Below are positions 8,465 through 16,784 of a stretch of 64,000 bases of DNA, piece by piece. Position 1 is the first letter of the stretch, and each line of letters opens with the position of its first letter. Source of the stretch: Pseudomonas sp. WS 5079. Lineage in GTDB: Bacteria > Pseudomonadota > Gammaproteobacteria > Pseudomonadales > Pseudomonadaceae. A program made the position numbers and the translations under genes. Below the pieces are notes generated by a model, which made no database searches, was not told the DNA's origin, and worked only from the letters and a program-made list of their open reading frames with translations. The stretch covers positions 248,001-312,000 of the forward strand of contig NZ_JAAQWN010000001.1 of the NCBI RefSeq assembly GCF_012985465.1, given 5' to 3'.

Positions 8465-10735
8465 ATGAACAACTGGCCGCTGATTCATCCCTCCCCAAGC
8501 TCGAAACCAAACTACTTTCGCCGCACCGCCCAGCAGTGTGCGGTGATCGCCTCTGCGCTAACCCTGTGTGCTTATCAAATGGCTCACGCTGATGACCTTG
8601 CGCAGCGCACGACCGAGAATGATCCAATCCCACCCGTTGCAGGTGTGGTCACCTTGCCGGCCACCAGTGTCACTGGGGTGAGCACCAAGGGAGGCGAATC
8701 CGGTCTCGTACACGGTTATGTTGCGGAACAATCCGGGTTGGGCAGCAAGACCGACACTTCGATCCTGGAAATTCCTCAATCCGTGTCGGTAGTCACGCGC
8801 GAGCAGATGGATACCCAGCAAATAAAAACGACCAGCCAGGCACTGCGCTATACGGCAGGCGCCAATAGCGAAAAATACGGGGCCTTCGGAGATCAGCTCG
8901 ACTTCACAAAAATCCGCGGCGTCGAAGCCGATTACTATTTGGACGGGCTGCGCTTAATCAGTAACCCTGGCAGTTGGTCGCCCCAGGTCGATCCCTACAC
9001 ACTGGAGCGTGTCGAAGTATTGCGAGGACCGTCGTCCTATCTTTATGGGCAATCAACCGGCGGAGGCATAGTCAACCAGGTAACTCGCAAGCCCCAAGAG
9101 GTGGAGTCGCATGAGGTCACGACACAATTTGGCAGCTTCGGCCGTACGTTTCTTGGCGTGGATTCAACCGGTCCACTCGACAGTGACAGGACGCTGCTCT
9201 ATCGCTTCACCGCGACAGGGTTGAAGGCGAATGACCAGATCGAAGATGTACACCACAAAAGGCTCTATCTTGCGCCTTCGCTGACGTGGCAGCCGACGGA
9301 GCAAACCGCTTGGACTGTCCAGCTTGTTCACTCTCGGGAGCCCGAAATACCGAACTACAACTCTTTGCCAGCCAATCTGCTTGGGCTGAATAAAAGTCCC
9401 TATCCATCAATAGATCGGGACAGGAACTACCGGGATATGTCGTTTGATGACTCGTCCCGTGAACAGAATTACATCAGCTCCAACTTCACCCACTCTTTCG
9501 ACAACGACTGGAAGGTGACGAGCACTATGCGCTACATGCATATCGCCTCGGATTTGCAAAGAAGCGTTGTCTACGGGTATTCGGTGGTCAATGGCAAGCC
9601 ACTGCTAAAAAACACTTATGAGATTTCCCCTTCCAGTTCCAATACGTTCTCGATGGACAACTATGTCAGTGGCAGCCTCCAGCTCGGGCCTACTAAGCAC
9701 GACGTTATCGTGGGTGCCGATTTTGCCTCGGGCACTGTAACCAGTGCCCTCTATAGCAGTGGCCCTTATCTTGTTGACCCCTACGGCTCGGACTATCGCC
9801 CGCATGTCAAACCAGACTTCACGGCAAGCCGCGCAGCACCTTGGTCCGAGAAACAGGAGTTCGATCGCTTGGGCGTCTATGTACAGGATCAGATTTCTTA
9901 TGACCGATGGCGTCTGACGTTGGGCACACGCTACGATAAATCCGAAACAGACGACGTGACGCGAAGTTATTCCCCTACTTCGGTCTCCACCAAGATGAAC
10001 AACGGGAAGTGGTCGGGGCGAACAGGCCTGAGTTACCAGTTTGACAACGGCATTTCTCCCTATGTGAGCTATGCCACGTCTTTTAATCCGTTGATAGGCA
10101 GCGGTTACAACGGGAGTGCGTTCGTCCCGACTGAAACGACACAAACGGAGATAGGCATCAAGTTTCACCCCGCCGACTCCAGAACATTGCTGACGGCCGC
10201 CATTTACAATCTGGAACAAACCAACGTCAAAACCGCCGATGCGGCCCATCTGGGGTTCAACACCCAGGCGGGCAAGGTGCGCAGCCGTGGTGTCGATCTT
10301 TCAGCCACTGCCGAGCTGGTCGAAAATCTTAATCTGCTTGCCAGTTACAGTTACCTGGATAACGCCTTGGTCCAGGATACGACCTACCAAGGCAACAGCC
10401 TGACACAAACCCCCCGACACAGCGCTGCCCTGTGGCTTGATTACCTCATAGGGCGCGGATCTTTGTCCGGCCTGAAAATCGGAGCAGGCTCGCGTTACCT
10501 GGGCGCGTCGTACGGCGATCCAGCGAACACGTTCAAGGTTCCGGCGGTCACGCTTTTTGATCTGGCGTTGAACTATGAACTTGGTTCAATTGCGCCTTCG
10601 CTTGAAGGCGCTTCGCTGGCGCTCAATGTCAGCAACCTGACTAACAAGGAATACGTCGCAAGTTGTACCTCGGCCCTGTATTGCTTTGTCGGGCAGGATC
10701 GCACGGCCACCACTTCTCTCACTTACCGCTGGTGA
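8465..10735 (+). CDS. TonB-dependent siderophore receptor
   Basis: This 756-aa outer-membrane receptor starts at ATG 8465; an upstream in-frame TTG at 8432 would begin inside the promoter. A long signal peptide ends near YQMAHA. A short N-terminus then holds a TonB-box-like VTLPATSVTG and leads into the plug (SILEIPQSVSVVTREQM, RGVEADYYLDGLRL, VEVLRGPSSYLYG, GGGIVNQVTRKP). The rest is a 22-strand barrel ending in LTYRW. There is no STN signalling domain, so it is a transporter rather than a FecA/FpvA-type transducer. It begins an operon with FepBCD-like genes and should import the ferric or ferrous complex of the metallophore made by the divergent cluster. Codon use is less GC-biased than in the flanking genes. 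Confidence 0.93.
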   Translation: MNNWPLIHPSPSSKPNYFRRTAQQCAVIASALTLCAYQMAHADDLAQRTTENDPIPPVAGVVTLPATSVTGVSTKGGESGLVHGYVAEQSGLGSKTDTSILEIPQSVSVVTREQMDTQQIKTTSQALRYTAGANSEKYGAFGDQLDFTKIRGVEADYYLDGLRLISNPGSWSPQVDPYTLERVEVLRGPSSYLYGQSTGGGIVNQVTRKPQEVESHEVTTQFGSFGRTFLGVDSTGPLDSDRTLLYRFTATGLKANDQIEDVHHKRLYLAPSLTWQPTEQTAWTVQLVHSREPEIPNYNSLPANLLGLNKSPYPSIDRDRNYRDMSFDDSSREQNYISSNFTHSFDNDWKVTSTMRYMHIASDLQRSVVYGYSVVNGKPLLKNTYEISPSSSNTFSMDNYVSGSLQLGPTKHDVIVGADFASGTVTSALYSSGPYLVDPYGSDYRPHVKPDFTASRAAPWSEKQEFDRLGVYVQDQISYDRWRLTLGTRYDKSETDDVTRSYSPTSVSTKMNNGKWSGRTGLSYQFDNGISPYVSYATSFNPLIGSGYNGSAFVPTETTQTEIGIKFHPADSRTLLTAAIYNLEQTNVKTADAAHLGFNTQAGKVRSRGVDLSATAELVENLNLLASYSYLDNALVQDTTYQGNSLTQTPRHSAALWLDYLIGRGSLSGLKIGAGSRYLGASYGDPANTFKVPAVTLFDLALNYELGSIAPSLEGASLALNVSNLTNKEYVASCTSALYCFVGQDRTATTSLTYRW

Positions 10736-10740
10736 GCCAA

Positions 10741-11898
10741 ATGGGCGATGTTCTGTATTCAAGGCGCCGTGTTCTGGGGCGCCTGATGGCGGCTGGAATG
10801 TTGATCAGCCTTTCTCGAAGTCTCACCGCTGCGCCCGCACGTGTGTCATTCAAGGATGTTGCTGACCGTGATGTACACATAGATCGACCTGTAAAGCGGG
10901 TGCTGCTGGGGGACGGCACGCTGGCTTACGTCTTGGCGGTGCTGCTTCCGGACCGGCCATTTGCTGATGTTGTGGGTTGGGGCGAGAACTTCAAGGCTGC
11001 GGACCTGGATGGCTATCGGGCATATCTGCGGAAGTTTCCCGAGATGGGCCGCATTCCATCGTTTCCGGCCGCGACGCTCGACTCCATTGGTAGCGAATTA
11101 GCGATTTCGTTGGCGCCGGACGTGGTGATCATGAACCTCAGTTCAAAGGCCGCCGCCGAGTCGTCGGGCCTGATGGCACGGTTGACACAGGTGGGCATTC
11201 CGATCGTGTTCGTTGATTTTCGCACCAAGATGTTTGATAACACCGTGCGAAGCGTGCAGATCCTCGGTGCACTGCTTGGGCGAACCGATCGTGCCGACGA
11301 ATTCCTGCGTTTTCGCCAAGAGCAGATCGAACGTGTCACGGTGCCATTGGAAAACGTTCGAATGCGGCCTCGTGTAATGGTCGAGCGTGCCGCAGGTCTG
11401 TATGACGACTGCTGCCTGACTTACGGCGAAGGCAATTTCGGTGAGCTTGTGACAGTCGCTGGAGGTGACAACCTCGGTTCTCATTTCCTGCACAGTACTT
11501 TTGGTACCTTGCATCCCGAGCAGGTTATTGCCAGCGACCCGGATGTCATCCTGGTGACCGGCGCAAATTGGTCGCTTTATTCGCCTGCGGGAGACTGGGT
11601 CAACCTCGGACCCGGCGCCGACTCCGCGCAAGGGCTCGCGCGTTTGCGCCGGTTGATGCGCCGGCCGGCATATCGTTCGTTGTCGGCGGTGAAGGCGGGG
11701 AGGGTCCACGCCATCTGGCATCCCTTCTATGACAATCCGTATTACTTTGTCGCACTGCAGCGGATAGCAAAGTGGCTTCATCCCGAACTCTTCGCATCGC
11801 TGGATCCGGACGCTACGTTTCGCGAGTTCCACGCGCGTTTTCTTCCGGTTCCTTATCAGCCCGGTTATTGGCTGAGCCTGGATGGAGCATCACTATGA
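10741..11898 (+). CDS. Periplasmic iron-chelate binding protein of ABC transporter (FepB/BtuF fold)
   Basis: This 385-aa protein belongs to the Peripla_BP_2 (TroA-like) family. The ATG at 10741, 5 bp after the receptor stop, gives an N-terminus with a twin-arginine-like motif, SRRRVLGRL, followed by a hydrophobic stretch and TAAPA, so Tat export is plausible. The body has the two-lobed signature: DVVIMNLSSKAAAES in lobe 1, GNFGELVTVAGGDNLGS mid-protein and PEQVIASDPDVILVTG in lobe 2. It would hand the imported chelate from the receptor to the FecCD permease. It overlaps the permease gene by ATGA (11895). Confidence 0.88.
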   Translation: MGDVLYSRRRVLGRLMAAGMLISLSRSLTAAPARVSFKDVADRDVHIDRPVKRVLLGDGTLAYVLAVLLPDRPFADVVGWGENFKAADLDGYRAYLRKFPEMGRIPSFPAATLDSIGSELAISLAPDVVIMNLSSKAAAESSGLMARLTQVGIPIVFVDFRTKMFDNTVRSVQILGALLGRTDRADEFLRFRQEQIERVTVPLENVRMRPRVMVERAAGLYDDCCLTYGEGNFGELVTVAGGDNLGSHFLHSTFGTLHPEQVIASDPDVILVTGANWSLYSPAGDWVNLGPGADSAQGLARLRRLMRRPAYRSLSAVKAGRVHAIWHPFYDNPYYFVALQRIAKWLHPELFASLDPDATFREFHARFLPVPYQPGYWLSLDGASL

Positions 11899-12962
11899 CG
11901 AAGCAAGCCATCGGCACACAGGCCGAACTCACCCGCGGGCGGAGCTTATACAGCCGCCTGGCGAAACGCCGCTTGAGCATGATCGTCGGCATTGGCCTGC
12001 TTACCCTTGTGTTTTTCATGATCGACCTTTCCATAGGCCCGGCGCATTACAGGTTGATGGAGCTGCTGTCCGTCTTGATGCAAGACGCGTCGTCGAGCCA
12101 GGTGAGCGTGATACTTTGGGACATCCGACTACCCGTGGCGCTATCGGCTCTGGTCGTCGGCGCGAGTCTGTCGATTGCGGGTTTGCAAATGCAGACAGTG
12201 CTCGGCAACCCCCTGGCGAGCCCGTTCACCTTGGGCTTGTCGGCCGCGGCGAGTTTTGGCGCCGCACTCGGTCTGATATTGGGGGTAAGCGTTCTGCCTG
12301 CTTCGGCTGTCGCCTACGCCATCCCCGTCAATGCGTTCCTCGTTTCGATGGCAGCGGCCTTGTTCATTCATCGCCTGAGTCGCAAACGCGGTATCACCAC
12401 CGAAATGATCATACTGTTGGGCACGACCCTGGTCTTCACGTTCTCGGCACTGCTGGAGGCGCTGCAGTACATCGGTCCCGAACAGGCGCTGTCTGCTGTC
12501 GTCTTCTGGACAATGGGCAGTCTTTCGCGTGCTACGTGGCCCAAGCTCGGCATCATGAGTGTCATTCTCGTGATCGTATCGTTTACGTTCGCCCGCCAGT
12601 CCTGGGCGTTGACGGCATTACAACTCGGAGAGGCCCGGGCGACGGCTTTGGGGATTCCCGTAGCGCGCCTGCGCCTGCGCGGCATTCTGCTCAGCAGTCT
12701 GCTCGCCTCTATCTGCGTCTCTTTTGTGGGCACCATCGGGTTCGTTGGATTGGTGGGGCCGCATATTGCCCGAATGCTGGTAGGCGAGGACCAGCGCTTT
12801 CTCCTTCCGGCCTCTGCGCTATGTGGGGCATGCATGCTGTCGGCGGCCTCGGTACTGAGCAAATCGCTGGTCGCCGGGCAAACCCTGCCGATTGGAATAG
12901 TGACATCCCTGGTGGGCGTGCCCTTGTTTTTTGCGTTGATTCTGCGAGCGAAGACGCGATGA
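11895..12962 (+). CDS. FecCD-family iron-chelate ABC transporter permease
   Basis: This 355-aa polytopic inner-membrane protein has about ten hydrophobic segments and FecCD landmarks: LWDIRLPVALSALVVGASL, GLQMQTVLGNPLASP, TTEMIILLGTTL and the cytoplasmic coupling region GFVGLVGPHIARMLVG. ATG 11895 overlaps the stop of the binding-protein gene; longer in-frame starts would lie within that gene. Only one permease gene is present, so it probably forms a homodimer as BtuC does. It works with the ATPase that follows. Confidence 0.92.
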   Translation: MTKQAIGTQAELTRGRSLYSRLAKRRLSMIVGIGLLTLVFFMIDLSIGPAHYRLMELLSVLMQDASSSQVSVILWDIRLPVALSALVVGASLSIAGLQMQTVLGNPLASPFTLGLSAAASFGAALGLILGVSVLPASAVAYAIPVNAFLVSMAAALFIHRLSRKRGITTEMIILLGTTLVFTFSALLEALQYIGPEQALSAVVFWTMGSLSRATWPKLGIMSVILVIVSFTFARQSWALTALQLGEARATALGIPVARLRLRGILLSSLLASICVSFVGTIGFVGLVGPHIARMLVGEDQRFLLPASALCGACMLSAASVLSKSLVAGQTLPIGIVTSLVGVPLFFALILRAKTR

Positions 12963-13765
12963 CTGCACTGCTCAACATCGCTGACGTGTCGGTAGCCTTC
13001 GACGGCCATACGGTATTGCAGAGCGTCAGCTTCGGGCCCATGGCAGCGGGTAGCATCACGGCGCTGCTGGGTTCGAACGCTGCCGGTAAGTCCACGCTGC
13101 TGCGCCGGATTGCGGGCGAGCTGGGTGGCGCAGGCACCGTGACTGTGGCAGGGCAGGCTGTCGAGACCTGGTCCATTCATCATCGCAACCGCCCCGCACA
13201 CGTCCCCCAGGATATTTCCATGAACTCCTCGCTGCGAGTGTTTGAAGCAGTGCTGCTTGCGAGCAAGCAGGGCAGCGGCTGGGGCGTTGACGGCAGTGAG
13301 TTGGATGAGGTCACCCGTATGCTCCAGACGCTGGAGATTAACGTGCTCGCCGACCGCGAGCTGGCCGCATTGAGCGGCGGCCAACGGCAACTTGTATCGA
13401 TTGCCCAGGCAATGATCCGCGCACCCAGTGTCTTGTTACTGGATGAGCCCACGAGCGCACTGGATTTGCAAAACCAGTTCGATGTGCTCGATTTATTGCG
13501 TCGGTTGGCGCGAGCGCGCTCGATGTGCGTCGTCATGGCCATTCACGACATCAATCACGCATTGCGCTTCGCGGACCACGTGGTGGTCCTTCATCAAGGG
13601 CGGGTGCATGCCACCGGCCGCCCCCTCGATGTCCTGACACCGGCGTTGCTGGAAAAAGTCTACGGCGTGCAAGCGCGCCTCGAATACTGCTCGCAAGGGG
13701 CTCCATTCCTGATTGTGGATCGGTCTTTGCGAGCACCGAATTCCATGTCGAGCACCCTACAATGA
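12959..13765 (+). CDS. Iron-chelate ABC transporter ATP-binding protein (FepC/FecE type)
   Basis: This 268-aa ABC ATPase has Walker A GSNAAGKSTLL (slightly atypical, with N-A-A replacing the usual N-G-S/C-G), Q-loop HVPQDIS, signature LSGGQRQLVSIAQAM, Walker B VLLLDEPTSALD and the switch His in AIHDINHAL. ATG 12959 overlaps the permease stop, and its own stop overlaps the ATG of the monooxygenase at 13762. The tight coupling shows that binding protein, permease, ATPase and monooxygenase are made together. Confidence 0.92.
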   Translation: MTALLNIADVSVAFDGHTVLQSVSFGPMAAGSITALLGSNAAGKSTLLRRIAGELGGAGTVTVAGQAVETWSIHHRNRPAHVPQDISMNSSLRVFEAVLLASKQGSGWGVDGSELDEVTRMLQTLEINVLADRELAALSGGQRQLVSIAQAMIRAPSVLLLDEPTSALDLQNQFDVLDLLRRLARARSMCVVMAIHDINHALRFADHVVVLHQGRVHATGRPLDVLTPALLEKVYGVQARLEYCSQGAPFLIVDRSLRAPNSMSSTLQ

Positions 13766-15060
13766 CCAGACCACTCAAGAAACTCATCCTGTTGGCCATG
13801 CCCAGCATTCATGCCGGCGCTTGGCGCTATCCGGGTGCCATACCCGACTTCCACAGACGCTTCGAGCACATGAAGTGGTTCGCCAAAACCCTTGAGAAGG
13901 GTCGGTTTGATGGGCTCTTTCTGCCTGACTCACTTGCGGTTCGCGCAGGTTCCGTCGACACGCTCATGCGAAGCTCCAGCGTAGTTACGCTTGATCCATT
14001 GACGCTGCTTCCGGCGTTGGCGGCAGTGACGCGGCACATCGGGCTGATCGCAACCGCCAGTACCACCTATAACGAACCGTACATGCTCGCGCGCCGCCTG
14101 GCCTCACTGGATGTCATCAGTGCAGGTAGGGCTGGGTGGAATCTGGTCACGTCGAGTAATCCGAACGAGGCAGCCAACTTCGGCGCGCAGTCCCACCTTG
14201 AGCATGGCGCAAGGTACCGCCGCGCCCGAGAGTTCTCGCAGGTGATGGAGGGGCTTTGGGAAAGCTGGGAGGCGGATGCCTTCTGCATGGATGCAGCCAA
14301 TGGCATCTACTTTGATCCTGCCAAGCTGCATACACTCAATCACCAAGGCCCTCACTTCGCGGTGAAAGGCCCGCTCAATGTAGCTCGACCTGTTCAGGGG
14401 CGCCCCGTCATAGTACAAGCCGGTGCGTCCGAAGCGGGGCGGCAGATTGCGGCAGAGACGGCCGAAGTCATTTTTACTTATCAGACCGATCTTGCATCTG
14501 CGCAGGTTTTCTATGCTGACATGCGATCACGAGCTATGGCAGCAGGCCGCACGGATGCGGTGAAAATCGTTCCCGCAGTCCTTGTCGTATTAGGCGACAA
14601 TCTTGAGCAGGCGCAACGCAAAAGATCGAGGCTGGATGAGCTGGTAGATGATCAGAGTTGCCTCGCGACGCTCTCCATTGCGTTGGGGCACGACATTTCT
14701 GCCTACGATCCGGCAGGCCCACTGCCTGAAATACCCGAGAGCAATGCGAGCAAGAGCGGCCGTGATCGTGTGGTGCGGCTCGCGGCGCGGAAAAACTTGA
14801 GCGTTCTTGAGTTGGCAAGGCGGGTCTGCGGTTACCAGGGCCTGGAAATGGTGGGGACCGCCGAAATGGTCGCTGACCAGATGGCACTGTGGCTGCAGCA
14901 GGAGGCCGCCGATGGATTCAACGTCATGTTCTCCCACCTACCGGGAGGCACGAGCGAGTTCGTGGCGCAGGTCGTTCCGCTCCTGCAGAAGCGCGGGCTG
15001 CTCAGAAGGCGTTACGAAGGACGCTGCTTCCGGGAAAACCTGGGCCTGGTCAAGCCGTAG
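13762..15060 (+). CDS. Flavin-dependent monooxygenase, NtaA/SnaA/DszA family (bacterial luciferase-like)
   Basis: This 432-aa LLM-class enzyme needs reduced FMN from a partner reductase, which is not encoded nearby. Family signs are the N-terminal barrel strand KKLILLAMPSIHAGAWR, the segment FDGLFLPDSLAV, GLIATASTTYNEPYMLARR, SAGRAGWNLVTSSNP and PVIVQAGASEAGRQIAA. Relatives oxidise nitrilotriacetate and EDTA (NtaA, EmoA), organosulfur compounds, or tailor antibiotics (SnaA). It is the last gene of the uptake operon and is coupled to the ATPase by ATGA. It may therefore act on the imported metal chelate (opening it to free iron) or tailor the chelator. That role is inference. Confidence 0.85.
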   Translation: MTRPLKKLILLAMPSIHAGAWRYPGAIPDFHRRFEHMKWFAKTLEKGRFDGLFLPDSLAVRAGSVDTLMRSSSVVTLDPLTLLPALAAVTRHIGLIATASTTYNEPYMLARRLASLDVISAGRAGWNLVTSSNPNEAANFGAQSHLEHGARYRRAREFSQVMEGLWESWEADAFCMDAANGIYFDPAKLHTLNHQGPHFAVKGPLNVARPVQGRPVIVQAGASEAGRQIAAETAEVIFTYQTDLASAQVFYADMRSRAMAAGRTDAVKIVPAVLVVLGDNLEQAQRKRSRLDELVDDQSCLATLSIALGHDISAYDPAGPLPEIPESNASKSGRDRVVRLAARKNLSVLELARRVCGYQGLEMVGTAEMVADQMALWLQQEAADGFNVMFSHLPGGTSEFVAQVVPLLQKRGLLRRRYEGRCFRENLGLVKP

Positions 15061-15112
15061 CCTGGTTGTTCTTTGGGCGGTACTTCAGGGGCTGTTGGCG
15101 TGCAGGGTGAAC

Positions 15113-15139
15113 GGTGCCCTTGCCTGGAAGCAGGGCACC
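15113..15139. terminator. Hairpin between convergent operons
   Basis: GGTGCCCT (15113-15120) pairs perfectly with AGGGCACC (15132-15139) across an 11-base loop. It lies in the 153-bp gap between the converging monooxygenase and oxidase genes. No clear T-run follows on either side, so termination is only a possibility. Confidence 0.35.
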
Positions 15140-15213
15140 TACCGGTGTTGACGATGCGCAGACGAAAGGGAGAGCACAAACCGCGCTTCGTAGTGGGCCC
15201 CGTTTTAGCGCTG

Positions 15214-16488
15214 TTACGTTGAAGGTTCGAACAGCCCATCACGAGTGGACGAGAATACATCCAGGTCGTGCTGATACCGGGTGTGCCCATCGACAGCCAG
15301 TTCAACCAATATACGTCCAAACAATGGCGCGTATTTGAAGGCTCGGCCTGACTCCATTACGCACATCGAGGCGCCGGCATGGAATGACTGCTGGCCGGGT
15401 GCAATCGGGATACGCCCGATCACCAGCTTGCCGTCCGGGCTCATCGAGTAAAGGCACGTCCCCGCATGCTGGTATTGAGTGGCGTCGACGGCATTGGGGG
15501 CAATCAGTTGATCCAGGTGCGCAACGAGTTCCTCCATCAATCTCGGGTTCACGCCCGGTTGAATTGCTGATGGCGCATCGTAAGTGTCGTAGGTGTAGTC
15601 GGCGCTCATTTTTACCATGTTGTGCCGGTCTGGCGAGAAGTCCAGCGGTGGGAAGCCGTAAAACGTACCTTGGTCGCTTGCATCGATATTCCCGAACTCA
15701 AACCAGATAGGAATCTTCGGGGGGGTTTCCTTGAGTGGCCAATAGGCGTAACTCATCTTCCAGATCTTCCAACCGGGCGCTTGCTTGAGACCAAAGCCCT
15801 TCAACACCGAATCTGCCCATACTCCCGGGCAAGTGATCAAATGTTTTCCGTGGACGGTCACGGAGCGACCATCAGCCTCAGTCAGCAGCGTATAGCCAGC
15901 CTGGTCCTTAAGAGGGGCGACCTGGATCACGGCATGCTTATCCAATACGTGCAGGAGGTCCGTCTGCCGGGCGGCGAATAGAAAAGTCCTGGCCGCTTCC
16001 TGCACGTTGATGGACGCGCTTGCCGCTTGCACCAGGCCTACGTAGTCGTCAGGCATGGCTGCCAGATTGAACATCGGAAATCTTTTGTGAATAGCGGCGG
16101 GGGAGTCCAGGTATTCGTAGGGCATGCCCATGCTATCCATGGTGTGTTTGATGTGTTGCACGTTACCTTCGGTAGTCATCGGCGCATCCCGATGGCCAAA
16201 GAAGATAAGGTCGTCCGACGCAAGCAGGGTTTTTCCGCTCGCGCGCTGCAGTTCTGTCCATATTGCAAGTGACGCTTCGGCCAGTCGGGCTTCGGACTCG
16301 TTGTCTTGCATCAAGCGGAACATTCGCTCCAGGCCTTTGGAACTATTGGTGTCGTTGCCTATTCCGTACTGATCGACAATCAATGTTTTTAATCCTCTGG
16401 CTGTCGCATAGTAAGCGCTGGCGAGACCGAGTATTCCTCCGCCGATGATTAATACATCGTAGTGTGTCTCTGGCGTGTTGGGGGGCAT
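15214..16488 (-). CDS. Covalent-flavin amine oxidase, sarcosine oxidase/NikD family
   Basis: This 424-aa FAD enzyme starts at ATG 16488, 7 bp after AGGA; the longer frame to 16530 has no such site. The dinucleotide motif IIGGGILGLASAYYA is near the N-terminus. A Cys in the sequence TCLYSMSPDGKLVIG (about residue 345) fits the cysteine that carries covalent FAD in monomeric sarcosine oxidase and NikD. C-terminal SGRAFKYAPLFGRI replaces the usual SGHGFK...G. NikD oxidises piperideine-2-carboxylate to picolinate; relatives oxidise sarcosine, N-methyltryptophan or pipecolate. In this cluster, beside an amino-acid dehydrogenase and an aryl-AMP ligase, picolinate formation is the most attractive role. 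It is separated from the upstream operon gene by 296 bp. Confidence 0.82.
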   Translation of the reverse strand: MPPNTPETHYDVLIIGGGILGLASAYYATARGLKTLIVDQYGIGNDTNSSKGLERMFRLMQDNESEARLAEASLAIWTELQRASGKTLLASDDLIFFGHRDAPMTTEGNVQHIKHTMDSMGMPYEYLDSPAAIHKRFPMFNLAAMPDDYVGLVQAASASINVQEAARTFLFAARQTDLLHVLDKHAVIQVAPLKDQAGYTLLTEADGRSVTVHGKHLITCPGVWADSVLKGFGLKQAPGWKIWKMSYAYWPLKETPPKIPIWFEFGNIDASDQGTFYGFPPLDFSPDRHNMVKMSADYTYDTYDAPSAIQPGVNPRLMEELVAHLDQLIAPNAVDATQYQHAGTCLYSMSPDGKLVIGRIPIAPGQQSFHAGASMCVMESGRAFKYAPLFGRILVELAVDGHTRYQHDLDVFSSTRDGLFEPST

Positions 16489-16784
16489 CGTATCTTCCTG
16501 ATAATTAGAGTGGGCGACAAAAAACGTCACTGCAATTAGTTATATTTTGGGGTTCGTCAGGTAATCGAGCGGCGTTATACGCGCGTGGGTCGTAGTGACT
16601 CGGTTGTAATGGAGATCCCGGTTACTGCGTGACGCGTCAAGCAAATTAAATACGTTGGAAGAATGGCTCTTCCAGATAAGTTGGGTATGTGCGAGATCTT
16701 TAAAGTTTAAATGCTTGTGATGGGCCAGCGGTGCGGCCAAGTTATAACAAACCCACAGCTATCCCCTTCATTGTCCTCTTATGT
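16489..16784 (-). other. 296-bp AT-rich gap inside the biosynthetic gene row
   Basis: Both flanking genes run leftward, so this gap could hold a separate promoter or an mRNA processing site for the oxidase gene. I see an AT-rich patch around 16698-16712 and a TTG-initiated 66-codon frame (16540-16740) without a convincing ribosome site. No copy of the TGACTG-N5-CAGTCA operator is present. I found no clear promoter. Confidence 0.4.

Noticed and set aside
8465..10735. FecA/FpvA-type signal-transducing receptor
   Set aside because: The stretch before the plug is too short for an STN domain, and no sigma or anti-sigma factor genes are adjacent.
16540..16740. 66-codon minus-strand frame between the dehydrogenase and oxidase genes
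   Set aside because: TTG start without a clear ribosome site and no recognisable sequence. Kept only as a remark on the gap.
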